Below are positions 33,124 through 42,151 of a DNA stretch of 64,000 bases, piece after piece. The translations under genes were made by a program, and so were the position numbers. Where the stretch lies: positions 248,001 to 312,000 of the forward strand of contig NZ_QKNY01000018.1 in assembly GCF_003605575.1 (NCBI RefSeq), written 5' to 3'. The DNA comes from Halonotius aquaticus. GTDB lineage: Archaea > Halobacteriota > Halobacteria > Halobacteriales > Haloferacaceae. Under the pieces are notes generated by a model. That model ran no database searches, was not told the origin of the DNA, and saw only the letters and a list, made by a program, of their open reading frames with translations. Every line of letters begins with the position of its first letter. Position 1 is the stretch's first letter.

Positions 33124-35011
33124 TCGGCTGTCGCCGGGTTTTCGTCGACCTGCACGCGCCAGAGATCCGCATAGGCACCGTTTGTCGCCAGCAGATCGTC
33201 GTGGCTCCCCTGTTCGATGATCTCGCCGTCGTCCATGACCACGATCCGGTCGGCATCCTGGATCGTCGACAGCCGATGGGCGATCACGAGCGCGGTTCGG
33301 TCGGCGATGAGCCGCGAGAGACTGGCTTGGATGTGCTGTTCGGTTTCGGTGTCGACATCGCTGGTCGCCTCATCGAAGATGATGATCGCGGGATCGTTGA
33401 GGATCACCCGCGCGATAGCAAGCCGCTGTCGCTGGCCACCGGAAAGCTTCACGCCGCGTTCGCCGATCTCGGTGCGGTAGCCGTCCGGGAGATCCTGGAT
33501 AAATCGATCGGCTTCGGCGGCATCGGCCGCCTCGACAACGGCCTCTGGCACCGACTCACCGTTCCGGAGCGCGGTCAGCGTCTCCCGATCCCCGTAGGCG
33601 ATGTTTTCGGCAACCGTCCCGGAGAACAGATACGGCGATTGGCCGACGATGGCGATCCCCCGCCGGAGCGACTGGCGGGCATACTCCCGGACATCAACGT
33701 CGTCGACACGAACGCTGCCGCTGTCAACATCGTAAAACCGGGGGACAAGTCTCGTCAGCGTCGACTTCCCAGCCCCGGTTTCGCCGGCCAGTCCGATGGT
33801 TTCGCCGCGCTCGATCGACAGCGACACGTCGGTAAGCACCGGCTCACGGTCGCCGTAGCCGAAGGTTACGTCCTCGAAGTCGATATCGCCGCCGATGAAC
33901 GCCGGGTCGTGTGGGTCGTCGGGGTCGTCGATCATGGGGGCGTGGCCGAGCAGCCCGAAGACGCGTTCGGCACTCGATTTGGCCTGCTGGTATTTGTTGG
34001 CCGACCGCCCGATCCGGCGCATCGGCGAGTAGAGCCGCCGGAGATAGAGAAAAAACAGCGCGAACGAGCCCGTCGACAACCCACCGGCGTCGCCGAGGAG
34101 GATGATATCTCGTCCGCCGACAAAGAGGATGGCGACAAAGGCGACACCGGTCATCAGCCGAAGGGCGGCGAAAAATCCGCGTCGGAGCCGGAGGGCGCGG
34201 ATCTGCTCGTCGTGGTACTGCTCGCTCTGTGTGGCGACTCGCTCGTGTTCAAATTCGTAGCGGTCGAAGGATTTGATGATATCAACGCCGGCGATGTTGT
34301 TTTCGAGACGGCTGTTCAGCCGGGAGACGGTCTCACGGATCGACTGATAGCGCGGCTCGATCCACGTGAGAAACCCCGCGCTGGCGAGGCCGATCAGCGG
34401 CACCGGCAGCAGCGCGATCGCGGCAAGCTTCGGCGAGTAGCTCCAGAGGATGATCGTGATCCCCGAAACGGTGGCGACAACGCGGATGAGTTGGCGGAAC
34501 TCGGAGTTGAGAAACTGTTCGAGCCGGTTAATATCGCTGTTGAGCACCGACAGCATCGCGCCGGTCTGGTTGTTGACGAAAAACGTCATCGAGAGCCGCT
34601 GGAGGTGATCGTAGGCGTCGTTGCGGAGATCACGCTGTACTTCTGGGCGGTTGATTGGAGCAGATACCGGGAGGCAAACCGGGTGACCGATCTGATGAGA
34701 TACGCCACCGCCGCGATGACGACGAGTCGCCGGAGGAGTTCGAGCCGGGCGGCCTCGCCGACGATCGCCCCGGTCGGCAACAACCCCACATCGGTAAGCA
34801 GGCCGGGATCGGCCTCGCCGAGCACAACACGATCGATGGTCGCCGCGACGATCAACGCCGGAACCAGTCGGGCAAACCGAGTGATGACCGCCGTCGTGAC
34901 ACCGACAAGCAGCCGCGGCCAGTACCGCAGCGCGTACGTGATGAGACTGACCATCGGGTGCCCGTCGACGGTGTCACGAATGTGCTCGAACCCCCCGTGG
35001 TCGTCGGCCAT
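33120..35011 (-). pseudogene. ABC exporter (membrane plus ATP-binding), frameshifted by one missing base
   Basis: A 631-codon exporter of the MdlB/MsbA-like type broken into two frames. The N-terminal part runs 35011 down to about 34640 (MADDHGGFEHIRDTVDGHPM, helices up to RYLLQSTAQK). The C-terminal part, from about 34640 down to 33120, carries the rest of the membrane domain, Walker A GLAGETGAGKSTLTRL, signature LSGGQRQRLAIAR, Walker B IIIFDEATSDVD and the H-loop IAHRLST. Adding one G at 34639/34640 makes AQK-VQRDLRNDAYDHLQRL-SMTF continuous, which fits ABC exporters. Otherwise the frame ends at TGA in STSSGSR. It may be a sequencing error. Confidence 0.85.
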
Positions 35012-35072
35012 GCGGTCAGTTGCGGCGCGTGCGGCCTAACGGTGACGCTCCGGGTGTAGTAGTACCACACAG

Positions 35073-35531
35073 TCACTCGTTGGGAGACGCTTCCGGCATC
35101 CGGTCGCTGAAATCCCACGTGTACAGCCGGTTAGGGTCGATCCGGATTGTGACCTCCTCGCGCTCTGGCGACAGGAGACGGTCGGCGAGGTCGGAGTCGG
35201 TGCCGCCAAGATACCGCGCTAACAGCTCTCGAAGCAACGCCTTCTCGGGGTCGGCCTCGACGGTGGCGGCCCCGTTGCCGCGAACCCCCTTGTACGGCGG
35301 GTCGTTGGTCGAGATCTCGAAGGCAACATGCTCATCATCGGCGAGATAGTCGACAATGTCGGCGTTCGCGCTGGTCGCACACCAGAAGGCATCGTCACGA
35401 TACAGAAACCACAGCGAGAGCATCCACAGCGACTCGCCGTTGGCGTGACAGGAGAGCCGCAGCGGCACCGTCGACGAATCAAGGAAGGCTTCGGTTTCAG
35501 CCTCGTTCCACGCGCCGGCAAGCCGATCCAT
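35073..35531 (-). CDS. Pyridoxamine-phosphate-oxidase-like FMN-binding protein
   Basis: A 152-residue split-barrel flavin-binding protein. The N-terminal NEAETEAFLDSSTVPLRLSC, the core WMLSLWFLYRDDAFWCATSA and the strand HVAFEISTNDPPYKGVRGNG are typical of the family. The KGVRGNG stretch approximates the FMN-phosphate contact. The substrate is not known. It is 61 bases from the ABC exporter, on the same strand. Confidence 0.8.
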   Translation of the reverse strand: MDRLAGAWNEAETEAFLDSSTVPLRLSCHANGESLWMLSLWFLYRDDAFWCATSANADIVDYLADDEHVAFEISTNDPPYKGVRGNGAATVEADPEKALLRELLARYLGGTDSDLADRLLSPEREEVTIRIDPNRLYTWDFSDRMPEASPNE

Positions 35532-35633
35532 ACCGGCCTATCGGACGGCAGCGCGAAAAACGCTCGGCCCACGCGCTCAGTGTGGTCGATTCCAAAGGCA
35601 AGATAGTTGCCCGTCGGCAGTCGACGGAAGGCA

Positions 35634-37391
35634 ATGACCGACTATTTCGAAGTCCTCGACCGCGACGGGGCCGCCCGGATCGGCGAACTCCGGCTTGCCG
35701 AGCCGGTGACGACGCCGGCCCGCGTTGACGACGTACTCGTCGACAGCGGGAGTCTGTGGAACGCCGACCGCGAGGTTCCCGACGGCGACGAGGGGTCGCT
35801 GACGATCCTCCCGCACCGGTCGCTGCCGGCCGGCAGCCGCGAGGATGTACAGGACGCCTTCGGCACCGAACACAGCGATACCGAGTTTCCGACCGCTGCG
35901 GTCGTCGCCAGCGACACCCCAACACCACAGGGGGCCGACGCCTACATCCTGAGCGACGCCGCGGGCTTTGTCGGCCACGGCGAGGGGTTCAAAGACGCGA
36001 TCATCAGCGCAAAGGATGCGCTGCCGGCCGACACCGCGCTCGTGCTCTCCGGGGTTGCAACGCCGCGAAATGTGGCCTTACTGGCCTACGCCGGCGTCGA
36101 TGGGTTCGACGCGAAACTGGCGAAGGTCAAGGGAAGCCAAGGCAAATACCTCACCAGCGACAACGAAGCCTTCCTCGACGATCTCGACGAACTCCCCTGT
36201 AGCTGTCCGGCCTGCCAGCAACCCCGCGACGAGTTCGACCGCGAGGACTGTATCGAGCACAACGTCGCCGCCCTCGAGGCCGAGTTGCGGCGTGTCCGCG
36301 AGCGGGTTCGGGCGGGTCGCCTGCGAGACTACATCGAAGGCCAAGCCCGCCACGACAACTGGCTGACCGCCGCGTTTCGGGAGTTCGACGACCAGTACAG
36401 CTATCTCGAAGCACGAACGCCCGTCTTCCGAACCAGCGAGATATCGGCGGCGACGAGCGACACGATCCGGCGCGTCGAGATCCAACGGTTCGCCGAGCGC
36501 GTCACGAGTCGGTACCGCAACCGCTTCGACAACCCCCTCGTGCTCGTCCCGTGTTCGGCCCGAAAGCCCTACAGCGACTCCCAGAGCCACGGCCAGTTCC
36601 ACGACGCCATCGGCTACCGCGGCCACACGGTCTCGATGACCTCGCCCATCGGCATCGTCCCGCCGGAACTCGAACTGACCTACCCCGCCCAACACTACGA
36701 CTCGGTCGTGACAGGCCGCTGGTCGGAAGATGAAAAGCAGTTTGTCGCCAGCGTCCTCCGGCAGTACCTCCGGCGCAACGAGTATCCTCGCGTCGTCGCC
36801 CACGTTCCCGATCACGGGTATCGGGATATCGTCGAACGCGTCGAAGCCGACAGCGACCTCGACTTCGAGTACACCGTTGAGGGCCACCCGACCAACACCG
36901 ACTCGCTGGCGAACCTCGCTGGCGCACTGGAGGGCGAACTCAAATTCTCCAAGCGGGAACGCCAGCACAACACGATCAAAGCCATCGCCGACTACCAGTT
37001 CGGCGAGGATGCAGGCGACGCGCTGTTCGGCGATATCGAGATCCAAACCACGGGGCGCTACCCCAAGCTCCAAGTCCGCAACGACGACGGCGACCAGTTG
37101 GCGACGATGGTGCCGCAGTACGGCCTGCTGGCGATGACACTCGCCGGCGGGGATCGCTGGGTCGCAAGCGATGCACCGACCAAGACGGTCGACATCGAGG
37201 GGTTCGTCCCTCACGGCAGCGTCCTCGCACCGGGTGTCGTCGACGCCAGCGACGACATCCGACCGGGGGACGAGGTCGTTATCCAGGGATCGGCCGCCTT
37301 CGCCGTCGGCCGCGCCGAGATGAGCGGCCCGGAGATGGTCGACTCGACCCGCGGCGTCGCCTCCACGGTGCGACACGTCCGCGAGCGATAG
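35634..37391 (+). CDS. arcS: Archaeosine synthase alpha subunit ArcS
   Basis: Converts preQ0 at tRNA position 15 by attaching lysine, the step before archaeosine. It is 585 residues from MTDYFEVLDRD; the longer frame was rejected. The ArcS-specific motif PCSARKPYSDSQSH (PC-x3-KPY-x2-S-x2-H), starting near residue 308, is complete. A cysteine pair motif, LPCSCPACQQPRDEF, lies near 190-204, and a C-terminal PUA domain (about 490-585) supplies tRNA binding (FVPHGSVLAPGVVDASDDIR, then GDEVVI). The radical-SAM partner lies 3.7 kb downstream. Known biochemistry: lysine transfer by ArcS, then C-N cleavage by RaSEA. Confidence 0.94.
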   Translation: MTDYFEVLDRDGAARIGELRLAEPVTTPARVDDVLVDSGSLWNADREVPDGDEGSLTILPHRSLPAGSREDVQDAFGTEHSDTEFPTAAVVASDTPTPQGADAYILSDAAGFVGHGEGFKDAIISAKDALPADTALVLSGVATPRNVALLAYAGVDGFDAKLAKVKGSQGKYLTSDNEAFLDDLDELPCSCPACQQPRDEFDREDCIEHNVAALEAELRRVRERVRAGRLRDYIEGQARHDNWLTAAFREFDDQYSYLEARTPVFRTSEISAATSDTIRRVEIQRFAERVTSRYRNRFDNPLVLVPCSARKPYSDSQSHGQFHDAIGYRGHTVSMTSPIGIVPPELELTYPAQHYDSVVTGRWSEDEKQFVASVLRQYLRRNEYPRVVAHVPDHGYRDIVERVEADSDLDFEYTVEGHPTNTDSLANLAGALEGELKFSKRERQHNTIKAIADYQFGEDAGDALFGDIEIQTTGRYPKLQVRNDDGDQLATMVPQYGLLAMTLAGGDRWVASDAPTKTVDIEGFVPHGSVLAPGVVDASDDIRPGDEVVIQGSAAFAVGRAEMSGPEMVDSTRGVASTVRHVRER

Positions 37392-37405
37392 CGGTCACCG
37401 AGGGG

Positions 37406-38965
37406 CTATCCGGCCTCGCAGTCGTGTTCGATCAGCGTCTGCCGGGTCGGCTCGTCGTACGTTCCATCGATCGGGCTGGGCTGAATCATCCGGTAGAGCG
37501 TGATCGATTCGACCGGTTGGTCGTAGCGACTGGTTGCCTGTCGGCAGGCCCACTCGGCGTAGCCCCGCCCGATGGCCCCATCGTTGTCGCCGCTCACCGC
37601 GGACATGAACTTCCGTTCACGGAACGAGTTGTAGGTTGTCGCCGCATCCGGCGGGCGATCGAACGAGGGGCTGTCGCCCAACGCCGCCACCGTCGAACCG
37701 TTGTCGAGGGTGGCGTTGGTGATAAACCAGCTGTAGGAGTCGGTCGGATTCGGCGCGTACAGTCCCCACGACTGATCGAGGATCGCCGTCGCCTCGTCCT
37801 CGTATGGTGGTTCGTACTCGGCAACGTGGCCGACACCATACAGCAGCACGAAGACGAGCGCGAAGACACCCAGAATCGTCAGCAGCGATCCCGCGTAGGC
37901 CCGGCCGAAGGCAACGAGGTCGCCGCGACCGCGTCGGGCTGCCGCCTCGGCAAGTCGGCGTTCGATCGGCTCCCCACCGAACCACCAGCCGAGTCGGCCC
38001 GCTGGCGGCGGTGTCGTCACTGCATCCGGCAGCGCACGGACGACGGCGTTCCAGAACGGCGGCGTCAGATACGGGATCACCGCGGCCGTCAACACGAAGG
38101 GGAACAGCCCGACCATCAGCGTCGGCACCATCCCAAGGAAGGCCCCGATATAGACGAGCGCGGCGGCCGCCCGGAGCCGTCCGGCGGTGAAAAACAGGAA
38201 GCCAATCGAACCGGCCAGTAGCGTCACCCAGCCGTAGTTGAGAATTTCCAACAGCGTCGGGTAGGCACTCAGATAGTTGCCAAGCAGCACCGTCATCTCG
38301 TCGTTGGCGAAGGCGATCTGGAGAGCCTCGCCGGCGTACCACGTCTCACCCTGGTGTTTGAGCACCGCATTCTGCGTGAAAACGACCAGCGGTTGAGCAA
38401 GGACGGCGGTCGTCGCCGCGCTCATCACCGCCTCACGATACTCGCCTCGACGAACAGCGTCGACCGACCACCGCTCGCCGAGCGGCGTCAACAACGTCAG
38501 CGGCAGCAGCGTCCGCAACAGGATGTCGCCGCCGTTGAGCACCGCCGGATTGCGCGCGTGCAACGACACCAGCAGGACGAACGAACAGAAGCCGACGAGC
38601 CGCGTTCGGTAGCCGACAACGAAGGCGAGCGCGAACAGCCCGGCCAACACGAACAGCAGCGCTTGAAACCACAGCGATCCCGAAAGCGCGTGGATCGACA
38701 GTCCGGCGAACTGCGTGTAGGTTGCCTCGTGAACGGCCAGCGGGTAGACACCGCTGTTGGTATAGTATTTCTCGATCCCAGGCGCACGGTGGGCAAGGTC
38801 GATAAGGAGAATCGATCCCAGTAGGATCCGCATTGCCGCCAGCGCACGGGTGTCGACGCGGAGTCGACGACGAGCCGCGGCGACAGCCGGCGCGAGCGGC
38901 CCACCAGTGCCGAACAGCCGGGTCGCCGACGCGCGGAACCGGGCGAGGGGCGAGGCGTCGGTCAT
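37406..38965 (-). CDS. HTTM-domain membrane protein
   Basis: A 519-residue protein of the HTTM family (related to vitamin-K-dependent gamma-carboxylase membrane domains). The N-terminal half shows several membrane segments (ALAAMRILLGSILLIDLAHR, ALLFVLAGLFALAFVVGYRT, FCSFVLLVSLHARNPAVLNG, TAAVIPYLTPPFWNAVV). The lumen-facing motif GDILLRTLLPLTLLTPLGER is characteristic. A further helix near 378-398 is followed by a soluble C-terminal domain with YEPPYEDEATAILDQSWGLY. No function is shown in archaea. It diverges from the YqjF/DCC/VanZ genes. Confidence 0.85.
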   Translation of the reverse strand: MTDASPLARFRASATRLFGTGGPLAPAVAAARRRLRVDTRALAAMRILLGSILLIDLAHRAPGIEKYYTNSGVYPLAVHEATYTQFAGLSIHALSGSLWFQALLFVLAGLFALAFVVGYRTRLVGFCSFVLLVSLHARNPAVLNGGDILLRTLLPLTLLTPLGERWSVDAVRRGEYREAVMSAATTAVLAQPLVVFTQNAVLKHQGETWYAGEALQIAFANDEMTVLLGNYLSAYPTLLEILNYGWVTLLAGSIGFLFFTAGRLRAAAALVYIGAFLGMVPTLMVGLFPFVLTAAVIPYLTPPFWNAVVRALPDAVTTPPPAGRLGWWFGGEPIERRLAEAAARRGRGDLVAFGRAYAGSLLTILGVFALVFVLLYGVGHVAEYEPPYEDEATAILDQSWGLYAPNPTDSYSWFITNATLDNGSTVAALGDSPSFDRPPDAATTYNSFRERKFMSAVSGDNDGAIGRGYAEWACRQATSRYDQPVESITLYRMIQPSPIDGTYDEPTRQTLIEHDCEAG

Positions 38966-39463
38966 ACGTTCGAGGGAGGGCTCACGGATTGTGCCGACAG
39001 CACTGCTGGCAGGTGCTTCGAGCCACGGGAAACTGGCTGCAGCGACATACTCGGGGCTACGATGCGCGGCGGATAGGTTTTGTGTGTCAGCGACCGATAG
39101 TATGCAGATGCGCAGTTGTGGGAGTGTAACGGGTGTCGAAAGCCCTCGACGCGCTCGACTCCCGGGACTCGCTGCGCGCTTCGTCGCTCGCTTCGCTCGC
39201 TCCTGCAGTGCTTACATCGTCCGGGTTCGCCGAGCGCGTCTCGCCCTTTCAGTCCACCAGGGAAGCAGTTGATTAGCTGGTCGACCCGCCTGTTTACCTA
39301 TTGTCTCTGAACATCGTCCGGTGACCACACGCTGAGCCTCGTCAACAGTGCAGTGGTGTCATTGATGTATCGACACCGACAGCAGACGCCCAACGATTCT
39401 ACTGCTGGCGGTCGATTATCCCGTGAGCGAACCCCCTATGTTGCTACAGCCCCAAGTGATCGT
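38966..39463. other. Intergenic region with a haloarchaeal low-complexity repeat-like block
   Basis: About 500 bases without a supported gene. From about 39143 to 39260 lies a CG/CT-rich stretch with repeated TCGCT/CGCTT units (TCGTCGCTCGCTTCGCTCGC at 39181-39200), followed by CTCCTGCAGTGCTTACATCG and TTTCAGTCCACC. I recall similar blocks dispersed in haloarchaeal intergenic DNA. An inverted repeat, GGTGTC (39355-39360) / GACACC (39372-39377), lies near the YqjF start. No RNA gene or CRISPR is seen. Confidence 0.45.
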
Positions 39464-40168
39464 ATGGGCATTCCACTGGCGATGGGGTGGCGACACCTGC
39501 TGTTCGAAAACTGGCGGGTCGACCCCGACGTGATCGCCGAACGGCTTCCCGAGACGCTCACCGTCGACACCTACGACGGCTCGGGCTGGCTCTCGGTCGT
39601 GCCGTACACCAACGTCGCCGTCCGGCCACAGGGGTTGCCGGCCGCGGTCGGCCAGCCGCTGCCGGAACTCAACCTGCGCACCTACGTCACCTGCGATGGC
39701 GAGCCGGGGATCTACTTTTTCAGCCTCGACGCACAGGGGATCGCCGGCGTGCTCGGCGCGCGCGTGACCCAGCATCTGCCGTACTACTACGCCCGGATCA
39801 GCCTCGAGGGTGACGGCGACCGAATCCGATTCGACAGTCGCCGTCGGCATCCGGGGGCGCGACCGGCGCACTACGCCGCGACCTACAGGCCCAGCGGCGA
39901 GGCCTTCGATTCGAGTGCAGATCCACAGGCGCGGTTCCTCACGGAACGCTACCGGTTTTACACCGAGGGATCGGATGGCACGCTGCGCTACACCGATGTC
40001 GACCACGAGCCGTGGACGCTGTATCCGGCCGAAGCCGAGACCGAGACAAACACGCTGTTCCGCGCCGATGGGTTCGAACACCCAGATGGCGAACCAGTGC
40101 GATACTATAGCCCCGGGGTTGATGTGACCGCCGGCACAAGCAGCCGCTGGACTGGAGGCACCCAATGA
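39464..40168 (+). CDS. YqjF-like (DUF2071) protein
   Basis: A 234-residue soluble protein of the YqjF/DUF2071 family, function unknown. It starts at MGIPLAMGWRHLLFENW and continues with VDTYDGSGWLSVVPYTNVAV, LNLRTYVTCDGEPGIYFFSL, the middle HLPYYYARISL and a C-terminal GEPVRYYSPGVDVTAG. An upstream GTG at 39353 also opens the frame, but the intervening residues are not family-like. It overlaps the next gene by four bases (ATGA), which is strong evidence of an operon. Confidence 0.8.
   Translation: MGIPLAMGWRHLLFENWRVDPDVIAERLPETLTVDTYDGSGWLSVVPYTNVAVRPQGLPAAVGQPLPELNLRTYVTCDGEPGIYFFSLDAQGIAGVLGARVTQHLPYYYARISLEGDGDRIRFDSRRRHPGARPAHYAATYRPSGEAFDSSADPQARFLTERYRFYTEGSDGTLRYTDVDHEPWTLYPAEAETETNTLFRADGFEHPDGEPVRYYSPGVDVTAGTSSRWTGGTQ
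40154..40158 (+). promoter_or_regulatory. Shine-Dalgarno site of the DCC gene
   Basis: GGAGG lies 6 bases before the ATG at 40165, inside the end of the YqjF gene. It is one of the clearer Shine-Dalgarno sites in the window and fixes the start of the overlapping DCC gene. Confidence 0.6.
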
Positions 40169-40611
40169 GTAACCAACCGGTGACAACCGACGGCGATCCG
40201 CTGGCCGAGCTTGGCGGCCGGCCGGTGTTGCTGTTCGACGGCGTCTGCAACCTCTGCAATCGAAGTGTTCAGGAGATCATCCCGCGGGATCCAACCGGCA
40301 AGATCGCGTTTGCGCCGCTACAGTCGGAGATCGGCCGCGCCCTCCAGGAGCGACACGGCTTCGACACCGACGACCTCGACACCGTCATCCTCGTTGAGGG
40401 CAACTCAGTGCAGACGAAATCCGACGCGGCGATCCGGGTCGCCGAACTGCTGGGCTGGCCCTACGCCGCGCTCGTCCTTGCTCGATTAGTACCGCGAAGC
40501 GTCCGCAACGAAATCTATGACTTCGTTGCCGACAACCGGTATAACTGGTTTGGGCGGAAAGACCAGTGTATGGTGCCCGACGAGGACGTAAGCGATCGGT
40601 TTCTGGAGTAA
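40165..40611 (+). CDS. DCC-family thiol-disulfide oxidoreductase (DUF393)
   Basis: A 148-residue protein. The DCC-type active site VLLFDGVCNLCNRSVQEIIP near 21-40 has CxxC, and DGxCxLC is the family signature. The later AAIRVAELLGWPYAALVLAR and VADNRYNWFGRKDQCMVPDE are also typical. Its neighbours are the YqjF gene (overlap) and VanZ (17-base gap), and DCC proteins are known to occur with HTTM proteins, of which one diverges upstream. The redox partner is unknown. Confidence 0.85.
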   Translation: MSNQPVTTDGDPLAELGGRPVLLFDGVCNLCNRSVQEIIPRDPTGKIAFAPLQSEIGRALQERHGFDTDDLDTVILVEGNSVQTKSDAAIRVAELLGWPYAALVLARLVPRSVRNEIYDFVADNRYNWFGRKDQCMVPDEDVSDRFLE

Positions 40612-40628
40612 CGCGGCGACGACACCGC

Positions 40629-41045
40629 ATGAAGAGAGCTGACCAGTCGGTGTCGACGCTGTGGCTTGCGGTCGTCGTGCTGGCAGTCGCTATGCTCGTT
40701 GCCTCCGTGATTCCGGTTCCGGCAGCGACGCCACAGACTGATCCGACCGGCAGCGTCGACACCACGACGCTGCTCCATATCGTCGGCTACGTGACGCTCG
40801 CTGCGGCTGGGGTCATCGCGGTCGCACGCGAGGGATGGCCGGGGCGTCCTCGCTCGCGTCGCGTCGAAATCAGTGCTGTCGCCAGCATCGTCGGCCTCGT
40901 CGCGCTGTTCGGTGTCGGCACCGAACTCTTGCAGGCAACAATCTCGTGGCGCACGTTTGCGGTCGCCGAAGTCGGGCTCAACGCCGCGAGCGCGGCGGTC
41001 GGCGGCCTGCTCGCAACGATGTGGTTTTACCGTCCAGTCGAATAA
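40629..41045 (+). CDS. VanZ-family membrane protein
   Basis: A 138-residue membrane protein with four helices (about 10-28, 47-65, 82-99 and 112-132). It fits the VanZ family by size and by LLHIVGYVTLAAAGVIAVAR and GTELLQATISWRTFAVAEVG near the C-terminal half. MKRADQSVS was preferred to a Met 21 codons upstream that overlaps the DCC gene. It is the third gene of the YqjF-DCC-VanZ row, with RaSEA starting 8 bases later. The substrate or role is unknown. Confidence 0.78.
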   Translation: MKRADQSVSTLWLAVVVLAVAMLVASVIPVPAATPQTDPTGSVDTTTLLHIVGYVTLAAAGVIAVAREGWPGRPRSRRVEISAVASIVGLVALFGVGTELLQATISWRTFAVAEVGLNAASAAVGGLLATMWFYRPVE

Positions 41046-41053
41046 GGTCAGCA

Positions 41054-42130
41054 ATGAGTAAGCCAAGTCCGGAGGTCTACGAGGAAGACCGCGGGATGGA
41101 CGCCCACAACTCCGTCATGCGGGAGATCCGCGGGCTGAAGGAGAAACACTACGACCCCCACGAGCCGACTCGCGTCTGGCTCGACGAGGACAACACCCCC
41201 GGCGGCGTCTACGACTCGCTGACGATTATTCTCAACACCGGCGGCTGCCGGTGGGCACGGGCCGGCGGCTGTACGATGTGTGGCTATGTCGCCGAAAGCG
41301 TCGAGGGCGGCAGCGTCGCCCACGACGCGCTGATGGATCAGATTCAGGCCTGCCTCGACCACGAGGCCAACAACGCCGACGAACCCGCCGACCTCATCAA
41401 AATCTATACCTCCGGATCGTTCCTCGACGAACGCGAGGTCGGCGCGGAGACACGGCAGGCAATCGCGGAAACGTTCAGCGACCGCGAGCGGATCGTCGTC
41501 GAATCGCTGCCCGATTTCGTTGACCACGAGAAGATCACGGACTTCACCGACCACGGACTCGCTGTTGATATCGCGGTCGGCCTCGAAACCGCGACCGACC
41601 GGGTTCGCCACGACTGCGTGAACAAGTACTTCGATTTCGCTGACTTCGAGGCCGCCTGCGAAACCGCACAGGATGCCGGCGCGGGGATCAAGGCCTATCT
41701 CCTCATGAAGCCGCCCTTCCTCTCAGAGCGAGAGGCCCGCGACGACATGGTCGACTCCGTGCGCCGCTGTGCCGCCGTCGATGGCTGTCACACGGTATCG
41801 ATGAACCCCTGCAACGTCCAGCAGTACACGATGGTCAACGAACTGTTTCGGGCAGGGGGCTACCGCCCGCCGTGGCTCTGGTCGGTCGCCGACGTACTGG
41901 AGCGAACCGCCGATGTCGATGCCATCGTCGTCTCCGATCCGGTCGGTCACGGCTCGGATCGCGGCCCGCACAACTGCGGGGAGTGCGATGACAGAGTCCA
42001 GAAGGCGATCAAAGATTTCGATCTGCGGCAGGATCCCTCGGTGTTCGAGCAGGTGAATTGTGACTGTGAGCGAACGTGGGAGCTTGTGATCGAGGAAGAG
42101 ACGAGCTACGCAATGCCGTTAACACGGTAA
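41054..42130 (+). CDS. Archaeosine synthase radical SAM subunit RaSEA
   Basis: Radical SAM enzyme of the archaeosine pathway (COG1244 type) that cleaves lysine from the ArcS-modified base to leave archaeosine. It is 358 residues from MSKPSPEVYEEDRGMD. The cluster motif NTGGCRWARAGGCTMCGY gives the three iron-sulphur cysteines (C-x7-C-x2-C). Further motifs DLIKIYTSGSFLDEREV, VVESLPDFVD and MNPCNVQQYTMVNELF match the family. The frame extends upstream, but a start at 41054 with the VanZ gene ending 9 bases before fits. It functionally partners arcS at 35.6 kb. Confidence 0.93.
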   Translation: MSKPSPEVYEEDRGMDAHNSVMREIRGLKEKHYDPHEPTRVWLDEDNTPGGVYDSLTIILNTGGCRWARAGGCTMCGYVAESVEGGSVAHDALMDQIQACLDHEANNADEPADLIKIYTSGSFLDEREVGAETRQAIAETFSDRERIVVESLPDFVDHEKITDFTDHGLAVDIAVGLETATDRVRHDCVNKYFDFADFEAACETAQDAGAGIKAYLLMKPPFLSEREARDDMVDSVRRCAAVDGCHTVSMNPCNVQQYTMVNELFRAGGYRPPWLWSVADVLERTADVDAIVVSDPVGHGSDRGPHNCGECDDRVQKAIKDFDLRQDPSVFEQVNCDCERTWELVIEEETSYAMPLTR

Positions 42131-42151
42131 GCGAGAGGCCGTCGAGTCAGA

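Noticed and set aside
34586-34660. Programmed frameshift in the ABC exporter
   Set aside because: No slippery run or downstream stem is seen; a deleted base or sequencing error is simpler.
32868-35039. A 723-residue open frame antisense to the ABC exporter
   Set aside because: It mirrors the codon bias of the real gene on the opposite strand, has an Arg/Asp-mixed composition and no recognised domain.
36078-37376. A 432-residue frame opposite arcS
   Set aside because: ArcS has its specific catalytic motif and PUA domain; the opposite frame is a composition artefact.
40835-41053. Extended N-terminus for the RaSEA gene
   Set aside because: The extra 73 residues overlap VanZ in another frame and are Arg-rich; MSKPSPEVYEEDRGMD fits the family.
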